The position numbers were made by a program, and so were the translations under genes. From contig NZ_CP132480.1 of assembly GCF_030770395.1 (NCBI RefSeq), positions 5,172,846 to 5,236,845 on the forward strand: a stretch of 64,000 nucleotides of DNA, in the 5' to 3' direction. This DNA comes from Telluria beijingensis. GTDB taxonomy: Bacteria > Pseudomonadota > Gammaproteobacteria > Burkholderiales > Burkholderiaceae_D. The notes below the pieces were generated by a model. That model was not told where the DNA came from. It ran no database searches and saw only the letters and a program-made list of their open reading frames with translations. This document shows positions 14,116-22,735 of the stretch, one piece after another. How positions within the stretch are numbered: the first letter of the stretch is position 1; the number at the start of each line of letters is the position of its first letter.

Positions 14116-14345
14116 GGTCAATCTCCTTAAATGATAGGGACGAGATGTCCTTATCGGTTCGAACACACGGCGTCCGAAGTTAAGAAGTCTTAAAACTGGG
14201 CGGATAAACTCACACAGCTGGACTACAAAACTTGTTCGGGTACACCATCTGCGTTGGGTGGTCTATTAACCGTCAGCTCAACCTCTGCTTTCGGCCCAAC
14301 GGTCTTTGATTGCCTGCCGGAGCGGTGTTCGGCTCCGACAGCCCA
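14116..14345 (-). promoter_or_regulatory. L10(L12)-type autoregulatory mRNA leader
   Basis: The 333-base gap between rplA and rplJ has no gene. Read on the minus strand it contains paired segments: GTCGGAGCCG...CGGCTCCGGCAG-like arms, then CAAAGACCGTTGGG, an AG-rich stretch, GACGGTTAATAGACC and CCCAACG. CAAAGACCGTTGG followed downstream by CCAACGnAGATGGTG is what I expect of betaproteobacterial L10 leaders, where L10(L12) binding blocks rplJ translation. A covariance search with the L10_leader model would settle it. A short palindrome GTCAC-ATCA-GTGAC lies further upstream at 14355-14368. Confidence 0.6.
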
Positions 14346-14390
14346 AAGATGCGCGTCACATCAGTGACGACTTAATTTGGTACAGCAACT

Positions 14391-14416
14391 TGGATCCCCG
14401 CCTTCGCGGGGACGAC
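14391..14416. repeat. REP-like hairpin, single copy in rplA-rplJ gap
   Basis: TCCCCGC-CTTC-GCGGGGA followed by CGACG, preceded by CTTGGA. It is the GC variant of the REP-like unit (CCCC instead of TCCC), as also seen at 37328. It lies 33 bases downstream of the rplA stop, a common place for such elements. Confidence 0.7.
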
Positions 14417-14448
14417 GTGAGCGCTATGCCCACGTCGCTTGGATCCAG

Positions 14449-15150
14449 TTAAGCAGCAGCCGAGATCGAAGCGTGATCGACACGGACGCCAGCGCCCATG
14501 GTCGACGACAGGGCGATCTTGCGCAGGTACACGCCTTTCGACGTGGCTGGCTTGGCCTTGTTCAGGGCGTCGATCAGGGCGACCAGGTTGGTCTTCAGAT
14601 CTGCGTCGCTGAACGACTTGCGGCCGATGGTCGCGTGGATGATGCCCGACTTGTCGGTACGGTACTGGACCTGACCGGCTTTGGCGTTCTTGACGGCGGT
14701 AGCGACGTCTGGGGTCACGGTGCCGACTTTCGGGTTAGGCATCAGGCCACGTGGGCCCAGGATCTGGCCCAGGGTACCGACGATACGCATGGTGTCTGGC
14801 GAAGCGATCACGATGTCGAACGGCATGTCGCCGGCCTTCACGCGCTCTGCCAGGTCTTCCATGCCGACCACGTCGGCGCCGGCTGCCTTGGCAGCTTCAG
14901 CCTTGTCGCCCGAAGCGAACACGGCGACGCGCACGGTCTTGCCGGTGCCTGCTGGCAGCACGACCGAACCGCGGACGACCTGGTCCGATTTCTTCGGATC
15001 CACGCCCAGTTGAACGGCGACGTCGATCGACTCGTTGAACTTGGCGGTGGCGAATTCCTTGATGATCGACACAGCGTTGTCGAACTCATAGACCTTGTTA
15101 CGGTCCACTTTTGCTTTGATTGCTTTGACGCGCTTGGACAGCTTAGCCAT
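14449..15150 (-). CDS. rplA: Large ribosomal subunit protein uL1
   Basis: A 233-residue uL1 of standard length. The L1 stalk protein signature [24 protein letters not shown] is complete and the N-terminus reads [15 protein letters not shown]. It binds 23S rRNA at the E-site stalk and in many bacteria represses the rplK-rplA mRNA. Its ATG overlaps the rplK stop by one base (TAATG), so the two are translationally coupled. Confidence 0.99.
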   Translation of the reverse strand: MAKLSKRVKAIKAKVDRNKVYEFDNAVSIIKEFATAKFNESIDVAVQLGVDPKKSDQVVRGSVVLPAGTGKTVRVAVFASGDKAEAAKAAGADVVGMEDLAERVKAGDMPFDIVIASPDTMRIVGTLGQILGPRGLMPNPKVGTVTPDVATAVKNAKAGQVQYRTDKSGIIHATIGRKSFSDADLKTNLVALIDALNKAKPATSKGVYLRKIALSSTMGAGVRVDHASISAAA

Positions 15151-15581
15151 TACAGACCCTCCACCGTGATGCCCATCGAACGTGCCGAGCCAGCGATGAT
15201 ACGCACTGCGGCGTCCATGTCGGCGGCGGTCAGGTCCGGCTGCTTGGTTTTTGCGATTTCTTCAGCTTGGGCGCGGGTCAGCGACGCAACCTTGTCGGTA
15301 TGCGGCTTGGCCGAACCCTTGGTGATGCCGGCGGCTTTCTTGATCAGGTAGGTTGCCGGTGGGGTCTTCATCACGAAGGTGAAGGACTTGTCGGCGAACG
15401 CGGTGATCACGACCGGGATCGGCATGCCTGGTTCCATACCCTGGGTCTGCGCGTTGAACGCCTTGCAGAATTCCATGATGTTCAGGCCACGCTGACCGAG
15501 TGCTGGACCGATCGGTGGGGATGGGTTTGCCTTACCAGCTGGGACTTGCAGCTTGATAAAGCCAATGATTTTCTTTGCCAT
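15150..15581 (-). CDS. rplK: Large ribosomal subunit protein uL11
   Basis: A 143-residue uL11. It starts [20 protein letters not shown] with the family's N-terminal [22 protein letters not shown] and the C-terminal rRNA-binding domain ending [13 protein letters not shown]. It is part of the GTPase-associated centre. It follows nusG by 111 bases and is coupled to rplA. Confidence 0.99.
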   Translation of the reverse strand: MAKKIIGFIKLQVPAGKANPSPPIGPALGQRGLNIMEFCKAFNAQTQGMEPGMPIPVVITAFADKSFTFVMKTPPATYLIKKAAGITKGSAKPHTDKVASLTRAQAEEIAKTKQPDLTAADMDAAVRIIAGSARSMGITVEGL

Positions 15582-15692
15582 GTCTGGCTCCTATCTTGAC
15601 TTGAGTAGTAGCGCCCCACCGCGACTACTCGTCTTTGGCGGGGCTCCTCTTACCGGATTCCGCCAACTTCTGCGACGCTCCGATTAAAGCGT

Positions 15693-16310
15693 TTAAACCT
15701 TTTCGACTTGCCCGAACTCCAGTTCCACCGGAGTTGCGCGGCCGAAGATGGTGACCGAGACACGCACCTTCGATTTCTCGTAGTTGACTTCCTCGACGTT
15801 GCCGTTGAAGTCGGTGAACGGGCCTTCCTTGATGCGGACTTGCTCGCCCACTTCGTACAGCACTTTTGGCCGAGGCTTTTCGACACCCTCTTGCACCTGC
15901 TGCATGATCTTGTCGATCTCGCGCGCTGGAATCGGGGTCGGCTTGTTCGATTTGCCGCCGATGAAGCCGGTGACCTTGCTGGTGTTCTTCACCAGGTGCC
16001 AGGTTTCGTCGGTCATTTCCATCTCAACCAGCACGTAGCCCGGGAAGAAGCGGCGCTCGGAAACGGCTTTGGAGCCATTGCGCATCTCGACGACTTCCTC
16101 GGTCGGCACCAGGATCTGGCCGAACTGTTCCTGCATCCCTGCGCGCTCAACGCGCTCGTTCAGGGCGCGCATCACGCTCTTTTCCATGCCCGAATAGACA
16201 TGGACGACGTACCAGCGCTTGTTGCTGACCGGAACACTCACGGGGGCAGCAACGTCTTGTGCCGGAGCATCGCCCGGCACTGGTGCATTGTCTTGCACGT
16301 TATCGCTCAT
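15693..16310 (-). CDS. nusG: Transcription termination/antitermination protein NusG
   Basis: A 205-residue NusG with an NGN domain ([20 protein letters not shown]) and a C-terminal KOW domain ([30 protein letters not shown]). Start ATG 16310 lies one base after the secE stop; a longer frame would begin inside secE and is rejected. About 30 residues rich in Pro, Ala and Val precede the NGN domain, longer than in E. coli NusG. It couples transcription to translation and Rho. It is co-transcribed with secE. Confidence 0.97.
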   Translation of the reverse strand: MSDNVQDNAPVPGDAPAQDVAAPVSVPVSNKRWYVVHVYSGMEKSVMRALNERVERAGMQEQFGQILVPTEEVVEMRNGSKAVSERRFFPGYVLVEMEMTDETWHLVKNTSKVTGFIGGKSNKPTPIPAREIDKIMQQVQEGVEKPRPKVLYEVGEQVRIKEGPFTDFNGNVEEVNYEKSKVRVSVTIFGRATPVELEFGQVEKV

Positions 16311-16311
16311 G

Positions 16312-16698
16312 TTATTTCCAACCCAGGACAAAGTCGTACAACAGGAGCTCGAGAAGCTTGTCCGTGCCCCACAGGAAAATCGCCATCACGACCACGAAGG
16401 CAAACACGATGCCGGTGATCTGCATGGCCTCGCGGCGGGTCGGCCAGACGACCTTCTTGGTCTCGCGCACAGACTCTTTGGCGAAGCTCAGGAAATCACG
16501 GCCGGTGGTGGACGTCCACAAAAGCAGGACAGCAAAAACTAAACCAGCCACGAGGGCGCCTGCGGCGACCAAGGCTGGTTTGTTCTGGCCAGTCAGGTAA
16601 AAGAACCCGACGACGCCTGCAATCGCAGCAACCACCGCCAGTGCAACCTTGAACTTGTCATTCGAGGTGCTGACAGTTTGCACGGATTGATTAGACAT
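16312..16698 (-). CDS. secE: Protein translocase subunit SecE
   Basis: A 128-residue three-TM SecE of the proteobacterial type. Hydrophobic segments lie at about residues 18-37, 42-61 and 93-115, and the conserved amphipathic SecE section ([21 protein letters not shown]) lies between TM2 and TM3. It is an essential part of the SecYEG channel. Position after tRNA-Trp and before nusG is the standard order. Confidence 0.97.
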   Translation of the reverse strand: MSNQSVQTVSTSNDKFKVALAVVAAIAGVVGFFYLTGQNKPALVAAGALVAGLVFAVLLLWTSTTGRDFLSFAKESVRETKKVVWPTRREAMQITGIVFAFVVVMAIFLWGTDKLLELLLYDFVLGWK

Positions 16699-16734
16699 TC
16701 TTCTTTACTTTCGGTGCTGCGCACCAGAATTCGG

Positions 16735-16810
16735 TGGCAGGGGCGGAGGGAATCGAACCCGCGACCTTCGGTTTTGGAGACCGACGCTCTGCCAATTGAG
16801 CTACACCCCT
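16735..16810 (-). tRNA. trpT: tRNA-Trp (anticodon CCA)
   Basis: A 76-base cloverleaf on the minus strand: acceptor AGGGGTG pairs with CGCCCCT, discriminator G and an encoded CCA (16737-16735). The D-loop region is AGCTCAATTGGCAGAGC. The anticodon loop CTCCAAA gives CCA, and the T-arm contains GGTTCGAATCC. It lies 36 bases before secE, the conserved tuf-tRNA-Trp-secE position. Confidence 0.97.
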
Positions 16811-17132
16811 ACGAAGACTTTCCTACTGAATCCAGCATTATACAGCAAGCGCGCGCTTGCTGACAATGCTGTTTGAGGGAAACAGAAGCGTTTCTGCTTC
16901 CCTCTATCACCTAATTAATTAGGCGATGATCTTTGCCACGACGCCGGCGCCGACGGTTCCTATTTCGGATGTCCACCAAACCCGGGCCACCTCAGAGTCA
17001 GATTGTTTGACAACTTCAAAAGTTGTCACTTAATTCTACTCTGACCCTCGTTTTTTGCGGGGGAATTGATAATTGGCAATGTGGGGTGGCGGGGGTTTGG
17101 AAGAATGGGGGCTTCGGTTGGGAGGGTCCGCG
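16811..17132. other. Intergenic region with hairpin, tuf remnant and junction
   Basis: A 322-base stretch without an intact gene. It holds a hairpin GAGGGAA(A)CAGAA / TTCTG(C)TTCCCTC at 16875-16904 (one mismatched pair, no T-tract), the 3' end of a tuf gene at 16919-16957, and then unrelated sequence containing GGTGGCCCGGGTTTGGTGG on the minus strand. A short inverted repeat GACAACTT/AAGTTGTC follows near 17008-17028. Confidence 0.6.
16919..16957 (-). pseudogene. tuf: tuf 3' remnant (last 12 codons of elongation factor Tu)
   Basis: On the minus strand the 39 bases encode T-V-G-A-G-V-V-A-K-I-I-A followed by TAA, which is the C-terminus of betaproteobacterial EF-Tu. Upstream of the Thr codon the expected Arg is replaced by Gly (GGA) and the match ends at once. 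In this lineage a tuf copy normally sits directly upstream of tRNA-Trp and secE, so this is the leftover of that copy after a deletion or insertion. A working tuf gene must exist elsewhere. Confidence 0.85.
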
Positions 17133-17984
17133 ATGCTGCGTCGAGTTGCTGTGGGGCTGGTGCTGGGACTGGGCGTGCTGCTCGGTGGGTGCGCTTCGCA
17201 TGGGTCGGTCAGCTTGCAGGAGGTGCGCGAGTTTGCAGATGCGTCGGCCAAGCTGGGTGGGTATGCGGAATTGTCGCGGCGGTATCGCGATACCTTTGAG
17301 CGCGAACAGCCTTATCTGTCGCCGCAGGCAGAGCGTATCGCGCGTGAGAACGATGCGCGGCGGCGTGGTGTTTATGATGATTTTGTTGCTATACAGAAGA
17401 CGCTGGTGCTGTATATGCAGACGCTCAGCTTGCTTGCGGGGGATGGGCGGTATGACTTGTCGGAGCGGATCGATGATCTCGGCAATGGGCTGAAGGCGAA
17501 TACGGAGTCGGGCTTGCAGCAGCGGCATGTGGCTGCGTATACGGGGATGACGCGTTTGCTGACGCGCGTGATCGCCTCGGGATACCAGAATCGCAGCGTC
17601 GAGACCATGGTGCGCGATGGCGATGCGGATGTGCAGGTGCTGCTCGATGCCATGATCTCCCTCACCCGCCTGTATTACAAGACCAACGAGAATGAGAAGA
17701 AGACGGTGCTCGGTATTTTCGATGTCGAGATTCCGTTTTCAAACCGCAACTCGGATCGCATGCTCGTTACGCTGGCCAAGGTGCACTACCTGAACAAGTC
17801 GACCGAGTACAAGCTGATCGACCGCCGCTACGAACTGGCGCTGCAGGGATTGACCAAGGTCGCGCTCGGCCATCAGAAGATGCGCGAGAACATGAACAGG
17901 CTGACCAGCGACGAGACCCGCCGCATGCTCGCGAACTACGGCCGCGATTTGCGCGCGATCCGCGATGGGCTCGATGGCGATTGA
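17133..17984 (+). CDS. Putative outer-membrane or periplasmic lipoprotein
   Basis: A 283-residue protein starting MLRRVAVGLVLGLGVLLGGC, a lipoprotein signal with lipobox LGGC, so the mature chain begins at Cys20. ATG 17133 is chosen over 17073 because GGAGG lies 8 bases upstream and the signal peptide begins here. The mature part is mostly helical and charged, without a motif I recognise. It is followed after 9 bases by the next gene, so they form a pair. Confidence 0.75.
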   Translation: MLRRVAVGLVLGLGVLLGGCASHGSVSLQEVREFADASAKLGGYAELSRRYRDTFEREQPYLSPQAERIARENDARRRGVYDDFVAIQKTLVLYMQTLSLLAGDGRYDLSERIDDLGNGLKANTESGLQQRHVAAYTGMTRLLTRVIASGYQNRSVETMVRDGDADVQVLLDAMISLTRLYYKTNENEKKTVLGIFDVEIPFSNRNSDRMLVTLAKVHYLNKSTEYKLIDRRYELALQGLTKVALGHQKMRENMNRLTSDETRRMLANYGRDLRAIRDGLDGD

Positions 17985-17993
17985 GGGGATGTC

Positions 17994-18590
17994 ATGCACG
18001 AGTCATCACACGATAAACCGGCTGTACAGGATGCCGCCGCAAGGCCGGACGGCGCATCGTCGACGCCCGCCGCGCCGGCCGGCAGCACCCAGGCCACAAC
18101 GTCTGCCGAGCACGGCGTCGCGCCGGCCGGACCCGGCGAGCGCGGCCTGTCCAGCATGCGGCATGTGGTCGAGCTCGCTGATGCCCTGTCGACCATCGCC
18201 GACCGCCTCCACGAACGCATCCTGCGCGAAATCCGCAGCCATGACGGGCGCGGCGTGCCCAGCCACGTGCAGGACGCGATGCGCAGGCTGCTGGACGACG
18301 AGATGGTGCTGCGCCAGCGCGCCAATACCCTTTACGCGGATGCGGCCGCCTTCGTCATCCAGGGACTGGACCAGCCGCAAAGCCGGCTGGTGGCGCTGAC
18401 CCACGATGCCGCGGAAAAGATCTGGCGCATTGGCGTGATCGGCGAAGTCACCAGCCTGGTCGGCGGCCTGCTCTCGCTGGCCGGCGCCGTCGCCAGCGGC
18501 CAGCCGACGCCGATCGTGCTGGCCCTGGAAAAAATTCACCTGCACAGCACCGCGGTGGACGCGCTCACGCCGCCGACCGCTGCGGCCTGA
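17994..18590 (+). CDS. Hypothetical protein, partner of upstream lipoprotein
   Basis: A 198-residue protein. Residues 1-50 are low-complexity (Ala, Pro, Ser, Thr) and probably disordered. The rest is helical, including HVVELADALSTIADRLHERILREI and a C-terminal hydrophobic, Gly-rich stretch (VTSLVGGLLSLAGAVASGQP) that could insert in a membrane. GAGGGG precedes the ATG. I do not recognise a family. Tight spacing behind the lipoprotein suggests a joint envelope role. Confidence 0.65.
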   Translation: MHESSHDKPAVQDAAARPDGASSTPAAPAGSTQATTSAEHGVAPAGPGERGLSSMRHVVELADALSTIADRLHERILREIRSHDGRGVPSHVQDAMRRLLDDEMVLRQRANTLYADAAAFVIQGLDQPQSRLVALTHDAAEKIWRIGVIGEVTSLVGGLLSLAGAVASGQPTPIVLALEKIHLHSTAVDALTPPTAAA

Positions 18591-18682
18591 GCCATGCCGG
18601 CGGCGGTGTCCGGCTAACCGCGGCCGCAACCGGCCGCAGCAACTGCCACAGCGACTGCCGCGCCAGACGACCGCGGCCTGGC

Positions 18683-19450
18683 TCAGTACATATGCTGCCC
18701 GCCATTGATCGCAATATTGGCGCCAGTCAGATAGCCCGCCAGGTCCGACACCAGATAGGCCACCAGCCCCGCCACCTCCGCCGGCTTGCCCAGCCGGCCG
18801 ATGGGGATTTGCGGCAGGATGCGGTCGCGCAGCACGTCTTGCGGCACCTGGCTCACCATGGCGGTGTCCAGATAGCCGGGCGACACGGTATTGACCGTGA
18901 CACCGTGACGCGCGACTTCGAGTGCCAGCGATTTGGTGAAGCCGTGCATGCCGGCTTTTGCCGCAGCGTAATTGGCTTGGCCGAAAGCGCCTTGCTGGCC
19001 ATTGACCGACGAGATATTGACGATGCGGCCCCAGCGGCGCTCGATCATCGATTCGAGCACCGGCCGGGTCATGTTGAACACGCTGTCGAGGTTGGTGCCC
19101 ATGACCGTATGCCAGTCTTCCTGGCTCATCTTGCGCATGCTGCGGTCGCGCGTGATGCCGGCGTTATTGACCAGGACGTCGATGCGGCCGACATCCCCCA
19201 GCACCCGGTGCACGACATTCTCGCAGGCATTGCCGTTGGAAACGTCGAGTTCGTAAGCCCGCACCCCGACGCCTAGCGCCTGCTGCTCAGCCAGCCAGGC
19301 GGCGCACCGTGCGTTCTGCGGTGAATGCGTGGCCGCCACCAGGAACCCCTCCGCATGCAGGCGGCGACACAACGCCGTCCCCAGCCCGCCCATTGCCCCC
19401 GTGACCAGGGCAACACGCCTATCTTGCCCTTCTACTTTGTCTCCTGCCAT
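18683..19450 (-). CDS. Acetoacetyl-CoA reductase-like SDR
   Basis: A 255-residue classical short-chain dehydrogenase. It has the cofactor motif TGAMGGLG near residue 17, NNAG, a catalytic Ser in NISSVNGQQGAFGQ and Y-x-x-x-K in NYAAAKAG. The sections GQANYAAAKAGMHGFTKSLA, VTVNTVSPGYLDTAMV and the C-terminal INGGQHMY closely resemble PhbB, which reduces acetoacetyl-CoA to (R)-3-hydroxybutyryl-CoA for polyhydroxyalkanoate. ATG 19450 follows GAGGAG. No phaA or phaC is adjacent, so FabG-like use is possible. An inverted repeat CAACAG-N4-CTGTTG (19531-19546) lies upstream and may be an operator. Confidence 0.85.
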   Translation of the reverse strand: MAGDKVEGQDRRVALVTGAMGGLGTALCRRLHAEGFLVAATHSPQNARCAAWLAEQQALGVGVRAYELDVSNGNACENVVHRVLGDVGRIDVLVNNAGITRDRSMRKMSQEDWHTVMGTNLDSVFNMTRPVLESMIERRWGRIVNISSVNGQQGAFGQANYAAAKAGMHGFTKSLALEVARHGVTVNTVSPGYLDTAMVSQVPQDVLRDRILPQIPIGRLGKPAEVAGLVAYLVSDLAGYLTGANIAINGGQHMY

Positions 19451-19614
19451 ATTCTCGCTCCTCTGTTCTCGTTGACGCCGACGGCGTGACGCCGGCGGCG
19501 CGACTGCAGCATCCGAGTGTAGGGAAACCACAACAGTTGGCTGTTGAGCAAGATCAAGTGTAATTTAGGCAGAACCGGTGTGCAACTAAACGCATGAGGG
19601 GTGTACCAGAAACG

Positions 19615-20169
19615 TCACGCGATGACGTCCGGCCGGCTGGCGGGATCGAAATCGGCCCAGTCGCCGTGGACGATATTGCCCTTGGCGCGCTCGATATGAT
19701 GGGCGCCGAGCTGGCGCAGCGTGTCGATGGCGCGCTCTTGCAATGCGGGATCGTCGAAGGCGACCGCCACCAGCATCCCGGCCGGACGCGGCGGCACGGC
19801 GTTCTCGCCGCCTTCTTCGGGCTCGCCGCGGTCTTTCATCTTGCTGAAGCTGAACAGCGAGCCGACATGGCCACCCACCAGCCCGCCGACCACCGGCCCC
19901 AGCGGCCCCGTGATGGGCGAGGTCGCGGCGCCCACCGCCACGCCGACGGCGCCGCCGGTGGCCACGCCCTTGACCACGCCTTCGGGCGCTTCCTTGGCGC
20001 CGGGCGACTGGAGGTGGTCGCCGCCGATGGGCGTCATGTCGTGCTGGCCCGGTTGGGTCAGATAAAAGCCGCTGATGCGGTCGGCGTCGAATCCGGCGTC
20101 GACCAGGGCGCTGCGCGCGCGGTCGACGTCTTCCTGAAGCTGGAAACGTCCTGCAATGATGGTGGACAT
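19615..20169 (-). CDS. Glycine-zipper-containing hypothetical protein
   Basis: A 184-residue protein starting MSTIIAGRFQLQEDVDRARSAL. An N-terminal ferredoxin-like half (about 1-45) is followed by a Gly/Ala-rich zipper (VKGVATGGAVGVAVGAATS and PVVGGLVGGHVGSLF) at about 65-115, and a C-terminal half whose pattern echoes the first (MLVAVAFDDPALQERAIDTLRQLGA). GGGAGGAAT precedes ATG 20169. The layout resembles stress-associated glycine-zipper proteins; a precise function is not known. Confidence 0.75.
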   Translation of the reverse strand: MSTIIAGRFQLQEDVDRARSALVDAGFDADRISGFYLTQPGQHDMTPIGGDHLQSPGAKEAPEGVVKGVATGGAVGVAVGAATSPITGPLGPVVGGLVGGHVGSLFSFSKMKDRGEPEEGGENAVPPRPAGMLVAVAFDDPALQERAIDTLRQLGAHHIERAKGNIVHGDWADFDPASRPDVIA

Positions 20170-20244
20170 AGGCGATTCCTCCCTGATGAGTGGCTCAAGC
20201 ATGCGCCTGCCGCGCCGCCCCATCTGTACGCCGCCGCACGCTGT

Positions 20245-21132
20245 CTACCGCCACTGTCCATAGACCACGCCGTAGCTCGGCGGTTCCTCGGCCGGCGGCG
20301 GTGGAGCGCTCTGCCATTGACGTGGATCGATCCGGTAATACTTGAGGAATTCCTCGTACAGCGCAGGATGGCGCGCCGCCAGCAGATGGGACTGCTCGAA
20401 GAAGCTTTCGGTGGCCACCGCGAAGAACTCGGCCGGATTGGTCGCGCCATAATGGTCGAGCACGCCCTGCATGCCCCACATCGCCTCATGGCGCAGGTTG
20501 GCATAGTCGCGCGACAGCACTTCGGACCAGCTACGGTAGCGCTCGCTGCTGCCCAGGTAGGGCGCGCCATTGGTATTGCCCGACTCGCTGTCGAGCTGGT
20601 GCGCGAATTCGTGCAGCACGACGTTATGGCCGGCCGACGGCGCATGGCCGGCGCGCCGCACATGGTCCCAGGACAGGATCACGCGGCCATCGCCCCAGGA
20701 TTCGCCCAACAAATCCTGGCGTTCCTCGGTCACCACGCCGGAGACGTCGACCTGCTTGCGCGGCGCCAGGAAAGCGCCGGGATAGACCAGGATCAGGTCC
20801 AGCGTGGGATAGATATCGGGCTTGCCGCTGTCACCTACCCGCCCCAGCAGCAAGAGGCAAGCCTGGCCGGCGATGGTGACCCGCATCTCGTCGGTCACGT
20901 CCAGGCCGGCGCAGCCGACAAATTTTTTCTCGTGCAAGAACTGCTGGACCATCCGCTGCAGGCGCCGGCGCTGCCCCTCGTCCATGCCGCCGACCTGCGC
21001 CACATTGCACGCCAGGATGGCGGCCTGCGCGGCCGGCAACGGCGTTGCCAGCGCACGCCGCAGGCGCCACTTCGGCCACAGCCAGGCCGCCAGCAAGGCC
21101 AGGGCCAGTGCACCGAGCAAAAACCCTTCCAT
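20245..21132 (-). CDS. mtfA: MtfA-like zinc metallopeptidase (M90)
   Basis: A 295-residue protein. An N-terminal hydrophobic segment (residues 5-19) is followed by the M90/MtfA core with H174-E-F-A-H178 (VVLHEFAHQLD) and a downstream glutamate in NPAEFFAVATESFFE as the likely third zinc ligand. In E. coli MtfA binds the glucose-regulator Mlc and has aminopeptidase activity. Start ATG 21132 is 2 bases downstream of the preceding gene's stop, so it is read from the peroxiredoxin transcript. The longer frame to 21615 is only overlap with that gene. Confidence 0.88.
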   Translation of the reverse strand: MEGFLLGALALALLAAWLWPKWRLRRALATPLPAAQAAILACNVAQVGGMDEGQRRRLQRMVQQFLHEKKFVGCAGLDVTDEMRVTIAGQACLLLLGRVGDSGKPDIYPTLDLILVYPGAFLAPRKQVDVSGVVTEERQDLLGESWGDGRVILSWDHVRRAGHAPSAGHNVVLHEFAHQLDSESGNTNGAPYLGSSERYRSWSEVLSRDYANLRHEAMWGMQGVLDHYGATNPAEFFAVATESFFEQSHLLAARHPALYEEFLKYYRIDPRQWQSAPPPPAEEPPSYGVVYGQWR

Positions 21133-21134
21133 GG

Positions 21135-21881
21135 TCAGGCCTTGCCGGCCAGCCAGGCTTGCACCTCGTCGGCGCCGCCGATCAGCTCGCCGCCGACAAA
21201 GACTTGCGGCCAGGTCATGCGGCCGGTGACGCCGCGCAGGACGATGGTATTGATCTTCTGGTCTTCGGAAATATCGGTGTAGTGGACACCATTCTCGCGC
21301 AGCGCCGCCTTGGCGCGGGCGCAATGCGGGCAGCCGGGACGCGAAAACATCACGACCGGTTCCGGCACCGTGGCATCCGGCGCCAGATAGGCCAGCATGG
21401 TATCGGCATCGGAAACCTCGAAGGGATCGCCCTCGCGTTCCGGTTCGATGAAGATTTTTTCGATCAGGCCATCGCGCACCAGCATCGAGTAACGCCAGGA
21501 GCGGCGGCCGAAACCCAGCTCGCGCTTGTCGACCAGCATGCCCATGGCCTCGGTGAAGTCGCCATTGCCATCCGGGATGACGGTGATATTGGCGGCATCC
21601 TGGCCGGACTTCCACTGGTTCATGACGAAGGCGTCATTGACCGACACGCACAGGATGTCGTCCACGCCATGCGCACGCAGCACCGGCGCCAGTTCGTTAT
21701 AGCGCGGCAAATGGGTCGAGGAGCAAGTCGGCGTGAAGGCGCCCGGCAGCGAAAACACGACGACCGTCCGGTCCTTGAACAGCTCGTCGGAGCTGAGATC
21801 ACGCCATTGGTCTTCGAGCCTGGCCTTGAAGACCACGTTCGGGACTGGCTTGCCTTGCAGCGATTCGGCACTCGGTAACAT
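21135..21881 (-). CDS. Peroxiredoxin-glutaredoxin hybrid
   Basis: A 248-residue fusion. Residues 1-165 form a Prx5-type peroxiredoxin with the peroxidatic Cys53 in PGAFTPTCSSTHLP. Residues 170-248 form a glutaredoxin with a C184-P-H-C187 active site and the cis-Pro region TWPQVFVGG. Such hybrids reduce peroxides with glutathione directly. ATG 21881 follows GGAG at 5 bases. No oxyR is adjacent. It shares a transcript with the mtfA-like gene. Confidence 0.93.
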   Translation of the reverse strand: MLPSAESLQGKPVPNVVFKARLEDQWRDLSSDELFKDRTVVVFSLPGAFTPTCSSTHLPRYNELAPVLRAHGVDDILCVSVNDAFVMNQWKSGQDAANITVIPDGNGDFTEAMGMLVDKRELGFGRRSWRYSMLVRDGLIEKIFIEPEREGDPFEVSDADTMLAYLAPDATVPEPVVMFSRPGCPHCARAKAALRENGVHYTDISEDQKINTIVLRGVTGRMTWPQVFVGGELIGGADEVQAWLAGKA

Positions 21882-22011
21882 CGTCACTCCTATCTGGTTG
21901 ATCACGCACCGGCTCAGCGGCGATATGGCAGACAAGTGAGGATTATTGACCGGTTTTCAACACGGTAGTTGCAAATAGTCGGTCGGCCGTAAGACTGGGC
22001 GCAGGAGGCGC

Positions 22012-22042
22012 ACAAAAAACAAAGCCGCGCATGAAGCGCGGC
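22012..22042 (-). terminator. Terminator of the winged-helix regulator gene
   Basis: On the minus strand GCCGCGC (22042-22036), a 5-base loop and GCGCGGC (22030-22024) are followed by TTTGTTTTTTG. It lies about 70 bases after the stop at 22112. Confidence 0.85.
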
Positions 22043-22111
22043 AAAATGACGACAGCGATCGTCGAACCGGCACCGCCGCGGGTCTCTACCGCGGCGCTGC
22101 CGGGCGCGCAC

Positions 22112-22735
22112 TCAGGCGCGTTCCTTGGCGGCGGCGGCGTTCTGGCCCGGCGCCGGGCCGAACAGGGCTGCCACCAGCGGGTCGCGCGCGACCGGGCTGC
22201 GGTTGACGCGGATGGCGTAGTGGGTGTCGTCAGCCAGGATATGGAAGTGACGGCCGCTGCCGGCCATATTCTGCTCGCGCAGGCCGGGACGTTCCTTGCG
22301 CGGGGCGGCGCCTTCGCGCTTCGGCTGGCAGATCGCGGCCAGGAAGGCCTTGACGCGCTCGGGATCTGGCGAAATCTGGTACACGGCCTTGCCCAGGTAG
22401 GTGGCGGTGCCCTCGATATAGCGCGCCAGCTCGATCACGCCGGCTTCGCGCAGGTCGCGGATGTACTTGCGGGCGCCCGATGGCGAAAACTTGAGGAACC
22501 AGGCGATTTCGTCGGCCAGCATTTCGTGGTTCGACAGTTCATTGATCAGCTTCTGCATGTTTTCGATGCGGCGCTGGGTGGCCGAGGTCGAACGCACGCG
22601 CTCGATCGGGGCCAGGGAAATCGGGGCGCGCTCGGTCGGTTGCGGTGGGACGCGCTCGATCAGCGCCGAATTGCCAGAGGTGTGCACTGCGCCGGTTTCG
22701 CCAGATACCGCGTTGTGCTGAGTCGTTGCATGCAT
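22112..22735 (-). CDS. Winged-helix DNA-binding protein, putative regulator
   Basis: A 207-residue protein. Residues 1-45 look disordered. The middle (NMQKLINELSNHEMLADEIAWFLKFSPSGARKYIRDLREAGVIELA, about 57-102) reads as a winged helix-turn-helix with recognition helix SPSGARKYIRDL. The C-terminus is basic and Ala-rich. ATG 22735 (MHATTQHNAV) follows GGAGCTC. It is divergent from the major ompA gene across a 524-base gap. Regulatory function is inferred from the fold. Confidence 0.65.
   Translation of the reverse strand: MHATTQHNAVSGETGAVHTSGNSALIERVPPQPTERAPISLAPIERVRSTSATQRRIENMQKLINELSNHEMLADEIAWFLKFSPSGARKYIRDLREAGVIELARYIEGTATYLGKAVYQISPDPERVKAFLAAICQPKREGAAPRKERPGLREQNMAGSGRHFHILADDTHYAIRVNRSPVARDPLVAALFGPAPGQNAAAAKERA

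Noticed and set aside
20245..21615. A 456-residue version of the mtfA frame
   Set aside because: The extra N-terminus reads through the peroxiredoxin-glutaredoxin gene in another frame; MtfA proteins begin near the hydrophobic MEGFLLGALA.
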